Shown: in pieces, positions 47,661-56,777 of the stretch | Numbering within the stretch: the first letter of the stretch is position 1 | Layout of the letters: the number at the start of each line of letters is the position of its first letter | DNA from: CAVZYN01 sp963779515 | GTDB taxonomy: Bacteria; Pseudomonadota; Alphaproteobacteria; Rhizobiales; Hyphomicrobiaceae | DNA: 64,000 nt | NCBI GenBank assembly: GCA_963779515.1 | Contig: CAVZYN010000017.1 | Location: forward strand, 310,001 to 374,000 | Reading direction: 5' to 3' | The notes under the pieces: model-generated | What the model was told of the DNA's origin: nothing | Database searches by the model: none | The model's input: the letters and a program-made list of their open reading frames with translations, nothing else | Position numbers and translations under genes: made by a program

Positions 47661-48792
47661 CTAGTCGATGTCCTCGACTTTGGAGCCGCCGCCGCCCTTC
47701 ATGCGTTGGGCCAACGCGCTTTCGATGAAGAGATCGATCTCGCCGTCGAGGACACCTGCAGTGTTGCTGGTCTGGGTGCCGGTGCGCAGATCTTTGACCA
47801 TTTGATAGGGCTGCAGGACATACGAGCGGATCTGGTGACCCCAACCGATGTCGGTTTTGTTCTGCTGATCGGCCATGGCTTTCTCTTCGCGCTTCTTGAG
47901 CTCGAGTTCGTAAAGCCGGGCCTTCAAGCGCCGCATGCCGATTTCGCGATTTTGGTGCTGGGAGCGTTGCTCCTGCGCGAAGATGATGATGTTGGTCGGT
48001 TTGTGGACGATGCGGACCGCAAATTCGGTCCGGTTGACCGACTGACCACCGGCGCCTTGCGAGCGTGTGAACGTGATATCGAGATCGGCCGGATTGATCG
48101 CGATGTCGATGGTGTCGTCGACGACAGGATAGACGGTGACGCTCGAGAAGGAGGTGTGGCGGCGCGCGTTGGAGTCATAGGGTGAGATGCGCACCAGCCG
48201 ATGGACACCAGCTTCCGTTTTCAACCAACCGTAAGCGTTCTCGCCCTTGATTTCCAAAGTGCAGGATTTGATGCCGGCTTCGTCGCCGTGGCTGATGTCG
48301 ATCACCGCAACCTTGTAGTCGCGGCGTTCGGCCCATCGCGTGTACATGCGCGTCAGGATCTCGGCCCAGTCCTGGCTTTCGGTGCCGCCAGCGCCGGCAT
48401 GAACTTCGAGGTAGGTGTCGTTGGCATCGGCCTCGCCGGACAGCAGCGCTTCGACTTCGCGCTGGTGGGCCGCTTCAGCGAGCGATTTCACCAAGCCTTC
48501 ACCTTCGGCGATCGACGCCAGATCGTCTTCGCTCTCGCCGAGATCGATCAAGGTCCGTGCGTCATCGAGATCACGTTCGAGCTTGGTGTAGCCTGTGATC
48601 TGGCGCTCGAGCGATTGACGCTCGCGCATGACCTTCTGGGCGAGGGCTTGGTTGCCCCAAAGATTGGGATCTTCGGCGCGGGCATTCAATTCGGAGAGAC
48701 GTTTTTGTGCCGTATCCCAGTCAAAGATGCCTCCGGAGCAGGACCAGGGACTCTTCGATGCCGTCGATAAGCTTTTGAGTTTCGGCGCGCAT
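47661..48792 (-). CDS. prfB: peptide chain release factor 2, expressed by programmed +1 frameshift
   Basis: RF2 reads UGA and UAA stop codons and triggers hydrolysis of the finished peptide. Two segments make up the gene. Codons 1-23 run 48792-48724 (MRAETQKLIDGIEESLVLLRRHL) and end at CTT followed by in-frame TGA. After skipping one base, translation resumes at 48722 (DWDTAQKRLSELNAR) and runs to 47661, for 376 aa in total. Motifs in the body: HAGAGGTESQDWAEIL, the anticodon-like tripeptide as SPY (SPF in E. coli) within RISPYDSNARRHTSF, and the catalytic GGQ in SQGAGGQSVNRTEFAVR. The residue after GGQ is Ser rather than the usual His. The frameshift lets RF2 level control its own synthesis. 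Confidence 0.95.
48718..48737 (-). promoter_or_regulatory. RF2 programmed +1 frameshift site
   Basis: On the minus strand: CGGAGG, then CAT, then CTT TGA C. CUU-UGA-C is the canonical RF2 slippery site and GGAGG is the internal Shine-Dalgarno-like stimulator 3 nt before the CUU. Confidence 0.93.
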
Positions 48793-48884
48793 TGTATGCT
48801 CCGGAATTTGAAAATGAGGCTGGCGAAGCTCTAGTTGGCGTTGCCAGCGCTGTAAAGCGCTGGGTTGCCTTGGTTCTTCGACGA

Positions 48885-51488
48885 TCAGAAGTTGCCGCGG
48901 CCAGAGCTCAACTCGCGTGCGGCACGTGCCGCGCCGCCTTGCGCAAACGCGCCGCCTTCTTCACCGCCGGAGAAGCCCATGACGGAGTACGCATCATCGG
49001 GCTCTTCGAAGGGCTTGAAGAATTCCCACAGCGTATCCTTCTCTTCGCCCGACGCTCTGACGCCGGTCTTGGAGTTGACGCGGTGCTGCTTGATGCCCGG
49101 TGGTTGCCGGAAGAGGCCGGGTTTGCGACCGCCTTCGGCGAGCGCAAGCTTCAGGAAGTGGCCGAAGATCGGGGCCGCGACCTGGCCGCCCGTCTGCTTC
49201 TTGCCCATGGGTTTTGGTGTGTCGTAGCCGATGAAAACGCCGACCACGAGATCGGCGGTGTAGCCGACGAACCACGCGTCCTTCTCGTCGTTCGTCGTGC
49301 CGGTCTTGCCGGCGACGGGAACGTTCGGCACGTAGTCCTTGATGACCGTGCCGGTGCCGCGCTGGACGACGCCTTCCATCATGGATGTCATCTGATAGGC
49401 GCTGTGGGGGTCGATGATCTGCTTGCGATCATCGGGGATGTCGGGTTCGTCGTTCGGCGAGAACTTGTCGGACTTGCACTTCGGGCATTGGCGCTCGTCG
49501 TGGCGCCAGACCGTGCGGCCCCAGCGATCCTGGATGCGATCGATGAGGGTTGCGCGCACCTGTTTGCCGCCGTTGGCAAGCATCGAATAGGCGGTTGCCA
49601 TGCGCAGCAGCGTGGTTTCGCCGGCGCCGAGCGACATCGACAGCACCGGAAGCATATCGTCGTAGACGCCAAAGCGGCGCGAATACTCGGTGATCAGCGG
49701 CATGCCCATGTCTTGCGCCAAGCGCACGGTCATCTGGTTACGCGATTTTTCGATGCCGATGCGCAACGTCGAGGGGCCGTAGGATTTGTCGCCGTCGTAG
49801 TTCTTCGGGACCCACGCGTCCTTGTTGGGGCCTTGATCGATCTCGATCGGTGCGTCGAGGACGATCGATGTCGGTTTGTAGCCGTTGTCGAGCGCGGCCG
49901 TGTAAACGAGCGGCTTGAACGATGAGCCAGGCTGGCGCTTGGCTTGAATGGCGCGATCGAATTGGCTCGCCGCAAAGGAGAAGCCGCCGACCACCGCGTG
50001 GACGCGGCCCGTATGCGGATCCATGGCGACCAGTCCGCCGCTGACTTCGGGAATTTGCATGAGCGACCAGACGGATCCGGGGCCGACTTTGTCCGGCTCT
50101 TTCGGTGCGATCCAGATGACGTCGCCGATACCGACCACGTCACTCGGCTGCTTCGGCGCGGCGCCGGCCGGTTTGTCGTGCGAGATGTATTTGGCGGCCC
50201 ACTTCATTTCGTCGAAGAAAATTTCGACCGCCTCGCGTTCGGCGACGATGGCGCCGTCCTGGCGGCGCGGCGGGCGTAAGCCAACGACGATCTTGGTGCG
50301 CTGGGCATCGAGCACGACGCCGAGGCGCCATGGCGCGATATCCGACGGTGCTTCCATCTTGCCGAGAACGTCGCCCCAGTCGCCGGCAACATCGATGCGC
50401 TGGATGGCGCCGCGCCAGCCTTTGCCGCGATCGAAGCGGACGAGGCCATCGATCAAAGCGCGCCGCGCCAATCGCTGCAGTTTCGGATCGAGCGTGGTGC
50501 GCACCGACAGGCCGCCGTTGACACGGCCATCTCCGGTGCCGGCGCGCTCGGCGCGGCCATAGAGGCCGTCTTCGCCATATTGGCCAACCAGGGCGCGCCG
50601 CACTTCTTCGGCGAAATAGTCGGCAGCATAGATCTGGGTGCCAAACGGGCGAATGTTCACTTCGAGCGGTTTTTTCTTGGCGGCGTCGGCCTGCTCGCGC
50701 GGGACGTAACCGTTCTCGACCATGCGATCCATGATCCAGTTGCGGCGCTCGGTGGCGCGCTGCTTATGGCGGAACGGATGATAGTTGTTCGGCGCCTTGG
50801 GCAGTGCTGCGAGGTAGGCCGCCTCTTCCAGTGTCAAATCCTTGAGCTCTTTGTTGAAGTAGTTGAGGCCGGCCGCGGCGATCCCGTAAGAGTTCAAGCC
50901 CAGAAAAATTTCGTTCAGGTAGAGTTCGAGAATTCGATCCTTCGAGTAGGCCTTCTCGATACGGATGGCGAGGATGGCTTCCTTGACCTTGCGCTCTAGG
51001 GTTCGGTCGCTGGTGAGAAGGAAGTTCTTGGCGACCTGCTGCGTGATCGTGGAGGCGCCTTCGGTGCGCCGGCCACCGCCGCGCGCGAGGTTCTGCGCGA
51101 ACTTCAGTCCGGCGCGGCCGATGCCCGTGAAGTCGATGCCGCCGTGATCATAGAAGCGGCTGTCTTCGGCGGAGAGATAGGCGGCGATAACGTGTTTCGG
51201 GATCGTGTTGATGGGGACGAAGATCCGCCGCTCACGCGCATACTCGGCCATCATGCTCCCGTCGAGGGCATGGATGCGGGTCATCACGGGTGGCTCGTAG
51301 CGCGCGAGGCTGTCGTAGTCCGGCAAGTCCTGCGAGGCTTTCCAGAAGAAATACCCTCCTACCGCGGTGACGGCGAGGAACACGAGCGTCATCATCCCAA
51401 AGCCGAAGCCCAGGAAACTCAACAGCCAGCTGCGCCGCCGCGGCTTCTTCTTGGGGCGGGCAGGGGGTGGAAGTATTGGTGCTCGCAT
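48885..51488 (-). CDS. mrcA: penicillin-binding protein 1A, bifunctional transglycosylase/transpeptidase
   Basis: 867-aa class A PBP that polymerises lipid II and cross-links peptidoglycan. A basic cytosolic N-terminus and one transmembrane helix (FLGFGFGMMTLVFLAVTAVGGYFFW, about residues 24-48) are followed by the GT51 domain: AEDSRFYDHGGID, GASTITQQVAKNF, KEAILAIRIEKAYSKDRILELYLNEIFLG. An OB-like insert leads to the transpeptidase with its SxxK nucleophile (QPGSSFKPLVY), SxN (EKSRNQM) and KTGTT. A CPKC pair within the C-terminal third may bind metal. The C-terminus is Gly/Ala/Glu-rich. It is downstream of the amidase gene on the same strand, with 182 nt between. Confidence 0.96.
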   Translation of the reverse strand: MRAPILPPPARPKKKPRRRSWLLSFLGFGFGMMTLVFLAVTAVGGYFFWKASQDLPDYDSLARYEPPVMTRIHALDGSMMAEYARERRIFVPINTIPKHVIAAYLSAEDSRFYDHGGIDFTGIGRAGLKFAQNLARGGGRRTEGASTITQQVAKNFLLTSDRTLERKVKEAILAIRIEKAYSKDRILELYLNEIFLGLNSYGIAAAGLNYFNKELKDLTLEEAAYLAALPKAPNNYHPFRHKQRATERRNWIMDRMVENGYVPREQADAAKKKPLEVNIRPFGTQIYAADYFAEEVRRALVGQYGEDGLYGRAERAGTGDGRVNGGLSVRTTLDPKLQRLARRALIDGLVRFDRGKGWRGAIQRIDVAGDWGDVLGKMEAPSDIAPWRLGVVLDAQRTKIVVGLRPPRRQDGAIVAEREAVEIFFDEMKWAAKYISHDKPAGAAPKQPSDVVGIGDVIWIAPKEPDKVGPGSVWSLMQIPEVSGGLVAMDPHTGRVHAVVGGFSFAASQFDRAIQAKRQPGSSFKPLVYTAALDNGYKPTSIVLDAPIEIDQGPNKDAWVPKNYDGDKSYGPSTLRIGIEKSRNQMTVRLAQDMGMPLITEYSRRFGVYDDMLPVLSMSLGAGETTLLRMATAYSMLANGGKQVRATLIDRIQDRWGRTVWRHDERQCPKCKSDKFSPNDEPDIPDDRKQIIDPHSAYQMTSMMEGVVQRGTGTVIKDYVPNVPVAGKTGTTNDEKDAWFVGYTADLVVGVFIGYDTPKPMGKKQTGGQVAAPIFGHFLKLALAEGGRKPGLFRQPPGIKQHRVNSKTGVRASGEEKDTLWEFFKPFEEPDDAYSVMGFSGGEEGGAFAQGGAARAARELSSGRGNF

Positions 51489-51670
51489 ACGCTTTCAGTG
51501 ATTGGACGCGACCAAGTATGGCAACCGATGTGCCTGATCCGTTGCCACAAATGGATTCGCTGTGAGCCGTACAATACCACGGAATGTGGCGGTAGAGGGC
51601 CGCTGTCCATCGTTTTTGCGCGAAGTGCTCACACGTTTCTGACGACTGTGGCGGTCTCGCCGAGGCGGAA

Positions 51671-53002
51671 TTACCTATTTCCGGCCAGACGCTTGGCGAA
51701 ATAGGCATCGATGGAGGCGGCGATCGCCGTCGCGACCTGCCGCTGCCATGCCGTGGACCGCAGCAGTTCGGCGTCCTTGGCGTTGGAAATGTAGCCGAGC
51801 TCGAGCAAAACAGATGGGGTTTGGGTCTGTTTCAGCACCTTGAACGCGGCGGACCGCGAAGGGTCGCGCGCCAACGGCATCGCTGGTTTCAAGTTGGAAA
51901 TCAGTATTCCGCGGAAATTGTTCGAGAACGCTTGGGTTTCCCGGGTCAAAAGGTCGATCAGAATGTTTTTCACCTGATCATCCTCGGATTCGGCTTTCAC
52001 GTTGATGCCCGCACGTGCATCGACGGCGTTTTCTTTCTCGGCGAGGAGTTGAGCCTCTCGGTTCGAGGCCTGCTCGGACAATGTGTAGACGGTCGCGCCA
52101 CGGATGTTCTGGGCGAATTCGCGCTGAGAGATGGAGTCGGCATAAATCGATATGAAGAGATCGGCGCCCGCCGCGCGGGATGCCGCAATGCGTTGATCCA
52201 GAGAAACAAATATGTCCGTCGATCGCGTCAGTTTGACGTTGTAGGTGCCGCGGGCATCGAGCGTTGCCTGAATGAACTTAGCAACGGCCAGGACGACGTC
52301 CTTTTCCAAGACCTCCGCAGTGTTGGCGCCGCCATCAACGCCACCGTGGCCAGGATCCAGAACGATTGTCGGGCGATTGCTGCCGTGATCGGGTCTTGCG
52401 GTCTGGTGGTCGTGGAGCGTGCCGCGCGGCGATTCGCTTGCTGTGCCAGCAATGGGTTGCTCGACGGGTGGTGATGGCTGGTAGCTGGCGGCTTCTGTGG
52501 GTGCCAGTTCCAGGGTCAGCCGTGTCGATTTCGCCGATCCAGTGGCAGCAAGAGCGTGCTCGACGGTCACCGGGCCGGTGGTGTCGATCACAATCCGCGA
52601 CTTGCCCGGCGCGAAAACGCCAAAGCGGAAGGCTGCGATCAGGCCCTGGCGCTTGCGGCCGGCATCGGCGGGCAGGCGAAATGCCAGATTGGGGACGTCG
52701 ATGACAATCCGATAGGGATCGGCAAGGGTCGCCAAGTTGTAGGTGACGGGGCCATTGAAGACGAGGCTCAGGCGCGTCCGGGTCTCCGTTCCCAGGATTT
52801 CGTAGGCTGTCGCGGTGAGTTCGGAAGGGGTTACTTCGGCGGACCAACCCGGGGTTGGTCGCTGATTTGGCGACGTTTTGGGGATTTCCGTCTGGGCGAG
52901 GGCCGGCGCCGCCAGGACGATGCAGGCGAGGGCGGACGCCGCCCGGCGCGCTCCCGCTCGCCAGCCCAACATAGCTCGACATTGTCGAATCCAACGCGCC
53001 AT
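51671..53002 (-). CDS. N-acetylmuramoyl-L-alanine amidase (AmiC-like), third zinc ligand replaced
   Basis: 443-aa periplasmic amidase that cleaves peptide stems from peptidoglycan during daughter-cell separation. Signal peptide (about residues 1-37), an AMIN domain (about 60-155, VDVPNLAFRLP and similar strands), a Ser/Pro-rich linker, and the Amidase_3 domain from about 210: VILDPGHGGVDGGA (first zinc His), AEVLEKDVVL (Glu ligand), and SVLLELGYISNAKDAELL with the catalytic Glu. The third ligand, normally His in SIHAD, is Tyr287 here (ADLFISIYADSIS; codon TAT at 52144-52142). One base change would restore His. Activity may be lost or altered, or this may be a sequencing error. Confidence 0.9.
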   Translation of the reverse strand: MARWIRQCRAMLGWRAGARRAASALACIVLAAPALAQTEIPKTSPNQRPTPGWSAEVTPSELTATAYEILGTETRTRLSLVFNGPVTYNLATLADPYRIVIDVPNLAFRLPADAGRKRQGLIAAFRFGVFAPGKSRIVIDTTGPVTVEHALAATGSAKSTRLTLELAPTEAASYQPSPPVEQPIAGTASESPRGTLHDHQTARPDHGSNRPTIVLDPGHGGVDGGANTAEVLEKDVVLAVAKFIQATLDARGTYNVKLTRSTDIFVSLDQRIAASRAAGADLFISIYADSISQREFAQNIRGATVYTLSEQASNREAQLLAEKENAVDARAGINVKAESEDDQVKNILIDLLTRETQAFSNNFRGILISNLKPAMPLARDPSRSAAFKVLKQTQTPSVLLELGYISNAKDAELLRSTAWQRQVATAIAASIDAYFAKRLAGNR

Positions 53003-53721
53003 TAACGTTTTGTTTGCCGAATCTCGCCCTTAATCAAGTGCCGGTTTGCGATTTCCGTCACCTGCGGCTCGGGTCCATTGACCCTTGCCACAGTGGTCCG
53101 GACACCGTAAAACCGAATTATCGCATTCCGCTGCGTTCGTCTGTCGGCGGTGCTCGAAGTCCGGTGCCCAACCAAGGTGCTTACGCCAACTCGAGCCTTA
53201 GGCTGCAGGAACAGCGTTCAAAGACGCATTTTGCGTCGCCCCACGTTGACGTCCGCGTGACGACGACTGGCGGAAGGTGTCGATGTGAGTAGAAGCGGCG
53301 CGCAGGCTGATGTTCAGCTAGCGTCACCTGGTTCTACTCTCCCGAGATCAGCGATACGACGGAATCGTCGGCGCAGTTGCGCACGCGGTTTCGTCCGGAG
53401 TGCGGACCTCCGCTCAAGTTCGTGACATTTGCCCTGGTTTCCCAGGGCATTGGCAAGCTGGCGGTTTATCGATCGCATTGCTTGCAACTCGAGTTGGATC
53501 ATGACGGCACAACGACACGTCGGCCGCCTCCAGGACCTGAAACCTCAGCGCAGGTTGTTTGCGCGTGACGGTTTTGCGCGTTCTGCCGGTTCAAGCCGCG
53601 GGTTGTCACCGCAGCGCCCCTCGCGCTGCCATTCCGGCCGCCTGGATCCATTGCCTTCCCACCTCATCTCGCGCACCGAAGTTCCGCGATCAGCGGCCGT
53701 GCGCGCACAGGAATTAAATCC
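53003..53721. other. long gene-free region upstream of rne
   Basis: About 720 bases between divergent amidase and rne genes. Short open frames occur in it (53014-53292, 53377-53568) but have no ribosome binding sites or recognisable content. In other bacteria rne has a long 5' untranslated leader that mediates autoregulation, so part of this stretch is probably such a leader. No specific hairpin was fixed by eye. Confidence 0.5.
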
Positions 53722-56274
53722 ATGGAAAACAAGAATAAAATGCTCATCGATGCCACCCATCCCGAGGAGACTCGGGTGGTGGTTCTCAAAGGTCATCGCG
53801 TAGAAGAATTCGACTTTGAAAGCGCGGCACGCAAACCGCTGCGCGGCAATATCTATCTCGCCAAAGTGACGCGGGTGGAGCCGTCGCTGCAGGCAGCCTT
53901 CGTCGAGTACGGCGGCAACCGCCACGGGTTCCTGGCCTTCAGCGAAATTCATCCTGACTACTATCAGATCCCAAAAGCGGATCGTGAGGCCCTGATCCAG
54001 GAAGAGGCCGACGCAGACGCGGAGGCCGAGGCGCAGGCCGATGCGCGCGCGGAGGCCCGTGACCGCAATGGTGGTGGTCATACGTCATCGTATTCTGGCG
54101 AGGAATCGTCCTACGGGAACGACGTGCCACACTACGACGCGCCTGTGACGATGGCGGAAACAACCGGTCTCGAGCCGCTTGCGGATCGCCAATACGATGA
54201 GGCGCCGCACAGTCAGTCCCACGACGACGACGCACATAACGACGGCCACGCGGAACACGGCAACGGCACGGATCTTCCGAGCGGTCATGTCGAGGAAGTC
54301 GCCGACGCGATCGAAGCGCCCGAGACACTGACGCCAACAGAAGATGCGTCGGATCGTGCGGAAGACGTCATGGAAGAAGTGCCGGAGCGGCCGCGCCGCC
54401 GCATGCGCTCATACAAGATTCAGGAAGTCATCAAGCGCCGGCAGATCATATTGGTGCAGGTGGTCAAGGAAGAGCGCGGCACCAAGGGCGCAGCCCTCAC
54501 CACCTATCTGTCGCTCGCCGGCCGTTACACCGTATTGATGCCGAATACGGGCCGCGGTGGCGGGATCAGCCGAAAAATTGGCAGTGCGCAGGATCGCAAG
54601 CGGCTCAAGGCGATTGCGACCGAACTCGACGTGCCGGAAGGCATGGGACTCATTATCCGAACGGCCGGTGCTTCTCGCACCAAGCCGGAAATCAAACGTG
54701 ATTATGAGTATCTGATCCGGCTTTGGGAAAGCGTACGCGACATGACTTTGCAGTCGGTCGCGCCGAGCCTCGTTTATGAGGAAGGCAATCTCATCAAGAG
54801 GTCGATTCGAGATCTGTTCACGAAAGATGTCCAGGAAATCGTGGTGGCGGGCGACGACGCCTACAAGGAAGCCCATGATTTCATGCGCATGCTGATGCCG
54901 AGTCACGTGAAGAACGTGATCAACTACGTCGAGCCCGAACCAATTTTTTCGCGCTATCCGATCGAGCGGCAGCTGAACGCGATGTTCAGTCCGCATGTGA
55001 CGCTCAAGTCCGGCGGCTACATCGTGATCAATCAGACGGAAGCGCTGGTTGCGATCGACGTGAACTCGGGCAAGTCGACGCGCGAATTCTCGATCGAAGA
55101 GACCGCGCTGAATACAAACCTTGAAGCGGCCGACGAGATCGCGCGTCAGCTCAAGTTGCGCGACCTTGCAGGCCTTATCGTCGTCGACTTCATCGATATG
55201 GAAGAGAAGCGCAACAATCGCGCTGTCGAACGGCAAATCAAGGACGCGTTGCGATTCGATCGCGCGCGCATTCAAGTTGGCCGTATTTCTCACTTCGGCC
55301 TGCTGGAAATGTCGCGGCAACGGCTTCGCACGGGTGTGGTCGAGGGTTCGTCGTCGCAGTGCCCGCATTGCATGGGAGCCGGGACAATCCGATCGACCGA
55401 AAGCATCGCGCTTGCGGTGTTGCGCGGGATCGATGAGCATTTGACGCGGGATCACCGGTCGTCGATCAAGGTCGCGGCAAGCGCCGAAGTGGCGTTCTAC
55501 GTGCTCAATCAGAAGCGTTCGTTCGTTTCAGAGATGGAACAACGGCATGGCGTGCGCGTTCTCGTCGAGGCGAGCGACCGCATGCACGGAGCAGCGTTCG
55601 CAATCGAGCGGTCTTCGGAACCGCTGCTGGCGCAGCGGCGTGCCGAGCCGCGCGCCGGGGCGGCCGTCAACATGGATTGGGGCTTCGAGGGCGAGGAGGT
55701 ATCCGCGCAGGGCGATGAGCTGCCCGATCAGATCGAAAACAACGTCGAGGACGTGGGGGCGGACGACGATCAGGATGATGATCGCGGCGAACATGAGTCG
55801 CACGATAGCGGACGAGATCGGCAGAGCCATGAGGGCCGCAGCGATGGCCGCGACGGCGAGCGTGGCGACGATCGACAAGGCCGACGCCGCCGGCGCCGTG
55901 GGCGCGGCCGCGGCCGTGATCGTGGTGAGGGGGGCGAGCAATTCGCAGGTGGCGGCGAGGGCCGTCACGATGGTGGCGAGCGAAATGGCCGATCAAGTCG
56001 CGATGGCGGTCATGAGCACCCCGCCGATCCCAGCCCTTATCACGCGGACCAGGGCGAGCATCGAACCGTGCAGGCGCAGGAGTTGTCGGATGACGCGGGT
56101 CCCGAGGGCGAACAGCGCGAGGAAACCCATCGTGACCGGGACGACAACCAAGGAGATCAGCAGGGCCGCGAAGACGGAAATGGCGGTCGCCGGGGCCGTC
56201 GCCGTCGCCGGGGTCGCCGTGGCGGACGCCGCGGAGAGGGTGGATTTCGAACAAGGTCACCAGTCGAGCGGTGA
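53722..56274 (+). CDS. rne: ribonuclease E (catalytic half intact, C-terminal tail out of frame)
   Basis: Main endoribonuclease of mRNA decay and rRNA/tRNA maturation and scaffold of the degradosome. S1-domain strands begin KPLRGNIYLAKVTRVEPSLQAAFVEYGGNRHGFL. They are interrupted by a large acidic/His-rich insert (about residues 90-225) before RRRMRSYKIQEVIKRRQIILVQVVKEERGTKGAAL. The catalytic motif is LVAIDVNSGKSTREFSIEETALNTNLEAADEI, and VDFIDM supplies another metal ligand. The zinc link is SSQCPHCMGAG. The C-terminal half is Gly/Arg/Asp/His-rich. The frame stops at 56274 after RGGRRGEGGFRTRSPVER, while the usual RNase E tail lies downstream in the next frame. A surplus base near 56240 would explain it; restored length would be about 998 aa. 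Confidence 0.92.
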   Translation: MENKNKMLIDATHPEETRVVVLKGHRVEEFDFESAARKPLRGNIYLAKVTRVEPSLQAAFVEYGGNRHGFLAFSEIHPDYYQIPKADREALIQEEADADAEAEAQADARAEARDRNGGGHTSSYSGEESSYGNDVPHYDAPVTMAETTGLEPLADRQYDEAPHSQSHDDDAHNDGHAEHGNGTDLPSGHVEEVADAIEAPETLTPTEDASDRAEDVMEEVPERPRRRMRSYKIQEVIKRRQIILVQVVKEERGTKGAALTTYLSLAGRYTVLMPNTGRGGGISRKIGSAQDRKRLKAIATELDVPEGMGLIIRTAGASRTKPEIKRDYEYLIRLWESVRDMTLQSVAPSLVYEEGNLIKRSIRDLFTKDVQEIVVAGDDAYKEAHDFMRMLMPSHVKNVINYVEPEPIFSRYPIERQLNAMFSPHVTLKSGGYIVINQTEALVAIDVNSGKSTREFSIEETALNTNLEAADEIARQLKLRDLAGLIVVDFIDMEEKRNNRAVERQIKDALRFDRARIQVGRISHFGLLEMSRQRLRTGVVEGSSSQCPHCMGAGTIRSTESIALAVLRGIDEHLTRDHRSSIKVAASAEVAFYVLNQKRSFVSEMEQRHGVRVLVEASDRMHGAAFAIERSSEPLLAQRRAEPRAGAAVNMDWGFEGEEVSAQGDELPDQIENNVEDVGADDDQDDDRGEHESHDSGRDRQSHEGRSDGRDGERGDDRQGRRRRRRGRGRGRDRGEGGEQFAGGGEGRHDGGERNGRSSRDGGHEHPADPSPYHADQGEHRTVQAQELSDDAGPEGEQREETHRDRDDNQGDQQGREDGNGGRRGRRRRRGRRGGRRGEGGFRTRSPVER

Positions 56275-56719
56275 CGGTGATCGAGATCACAGCGATATGA
56301 GCATGGGGAACGTTTCGGGCGCGCAATCGTTGCTTGATCCTGTGCCAAGTGGCGGAGGGTATGCCGCGCGGGCGGCAGCGGCGCTTGTCGATGGGACGCA
56401 GCGTGTAGCGGAGCCGATGGGAGAGTCCGTTCCCGTCCGTGAACCTGCCTACGAGGCGCCGCGTCAGTGGCGTCCTGAACCTGAACCAATGGCAATCGCT
56501 ACAGCTGAACCGGCCGTCGCGGCGGCACAAAGCCAAGCGTATGCGGCGCCGGAACGCGTTGCCGCCGCTCGTCACGAACCTGTTCGCGAGGCGGTGCGTG
56601 AGGAAATGCCAGCGGCGCCAAAGCCGGAGCCGTTGTTGACGCCGGTCTTGACGGAAGATGCCGACCCATCGCGGCCCGCACGCAAAGGCTGGTGGCAGCG
56701 CAAGTTCTCGTCAGACTGA
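56245..56719 (+). pseudogene. displaced C-terminal tail of RNase E
   Basis: In the frame one base over from rne, the reading continues DFEQGHQSSGDGDRDHSD through Pro/Ala-rich sequence to DPSRPARKGWWQRKFSSD and stops at 56719. The ARKGWWQRKF ending is the typical conserved C-terminus of alphaproteobacterial RNase E, so this stretch belongs to rne and a +1 indel separates them. There is no separate ribosome binding site. Confidence 0.75.
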
Positions 56720-56744
56720 GTTGAAATCTCGAAAAACCGAAATC

Positions 56745-56774
56745 AACGGCCGGGACGAGTTCCCGGCCGTTTTG
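56745..56774. terminator. terminator between rne and the aminotransferase gene
   Basis: 11-bp stem AACGGCCGGGA / TCCCGGCCGTT with loop CGAGT followed by TTGC. Placed 26 nt after the displaced rne stop at 56719, which supports the longer reading of rne. It also ends 4 nt before the convergent stop at 56778. Confidence 0.8.
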
Positions 56775-56777
56775 CTA

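Noticed and set aside
53014..53568. Two short plus-strand frames upstream of rne
   Set aside because: No ribosome binding site and no recognisable protein character; more likely untranslated leader sequence.
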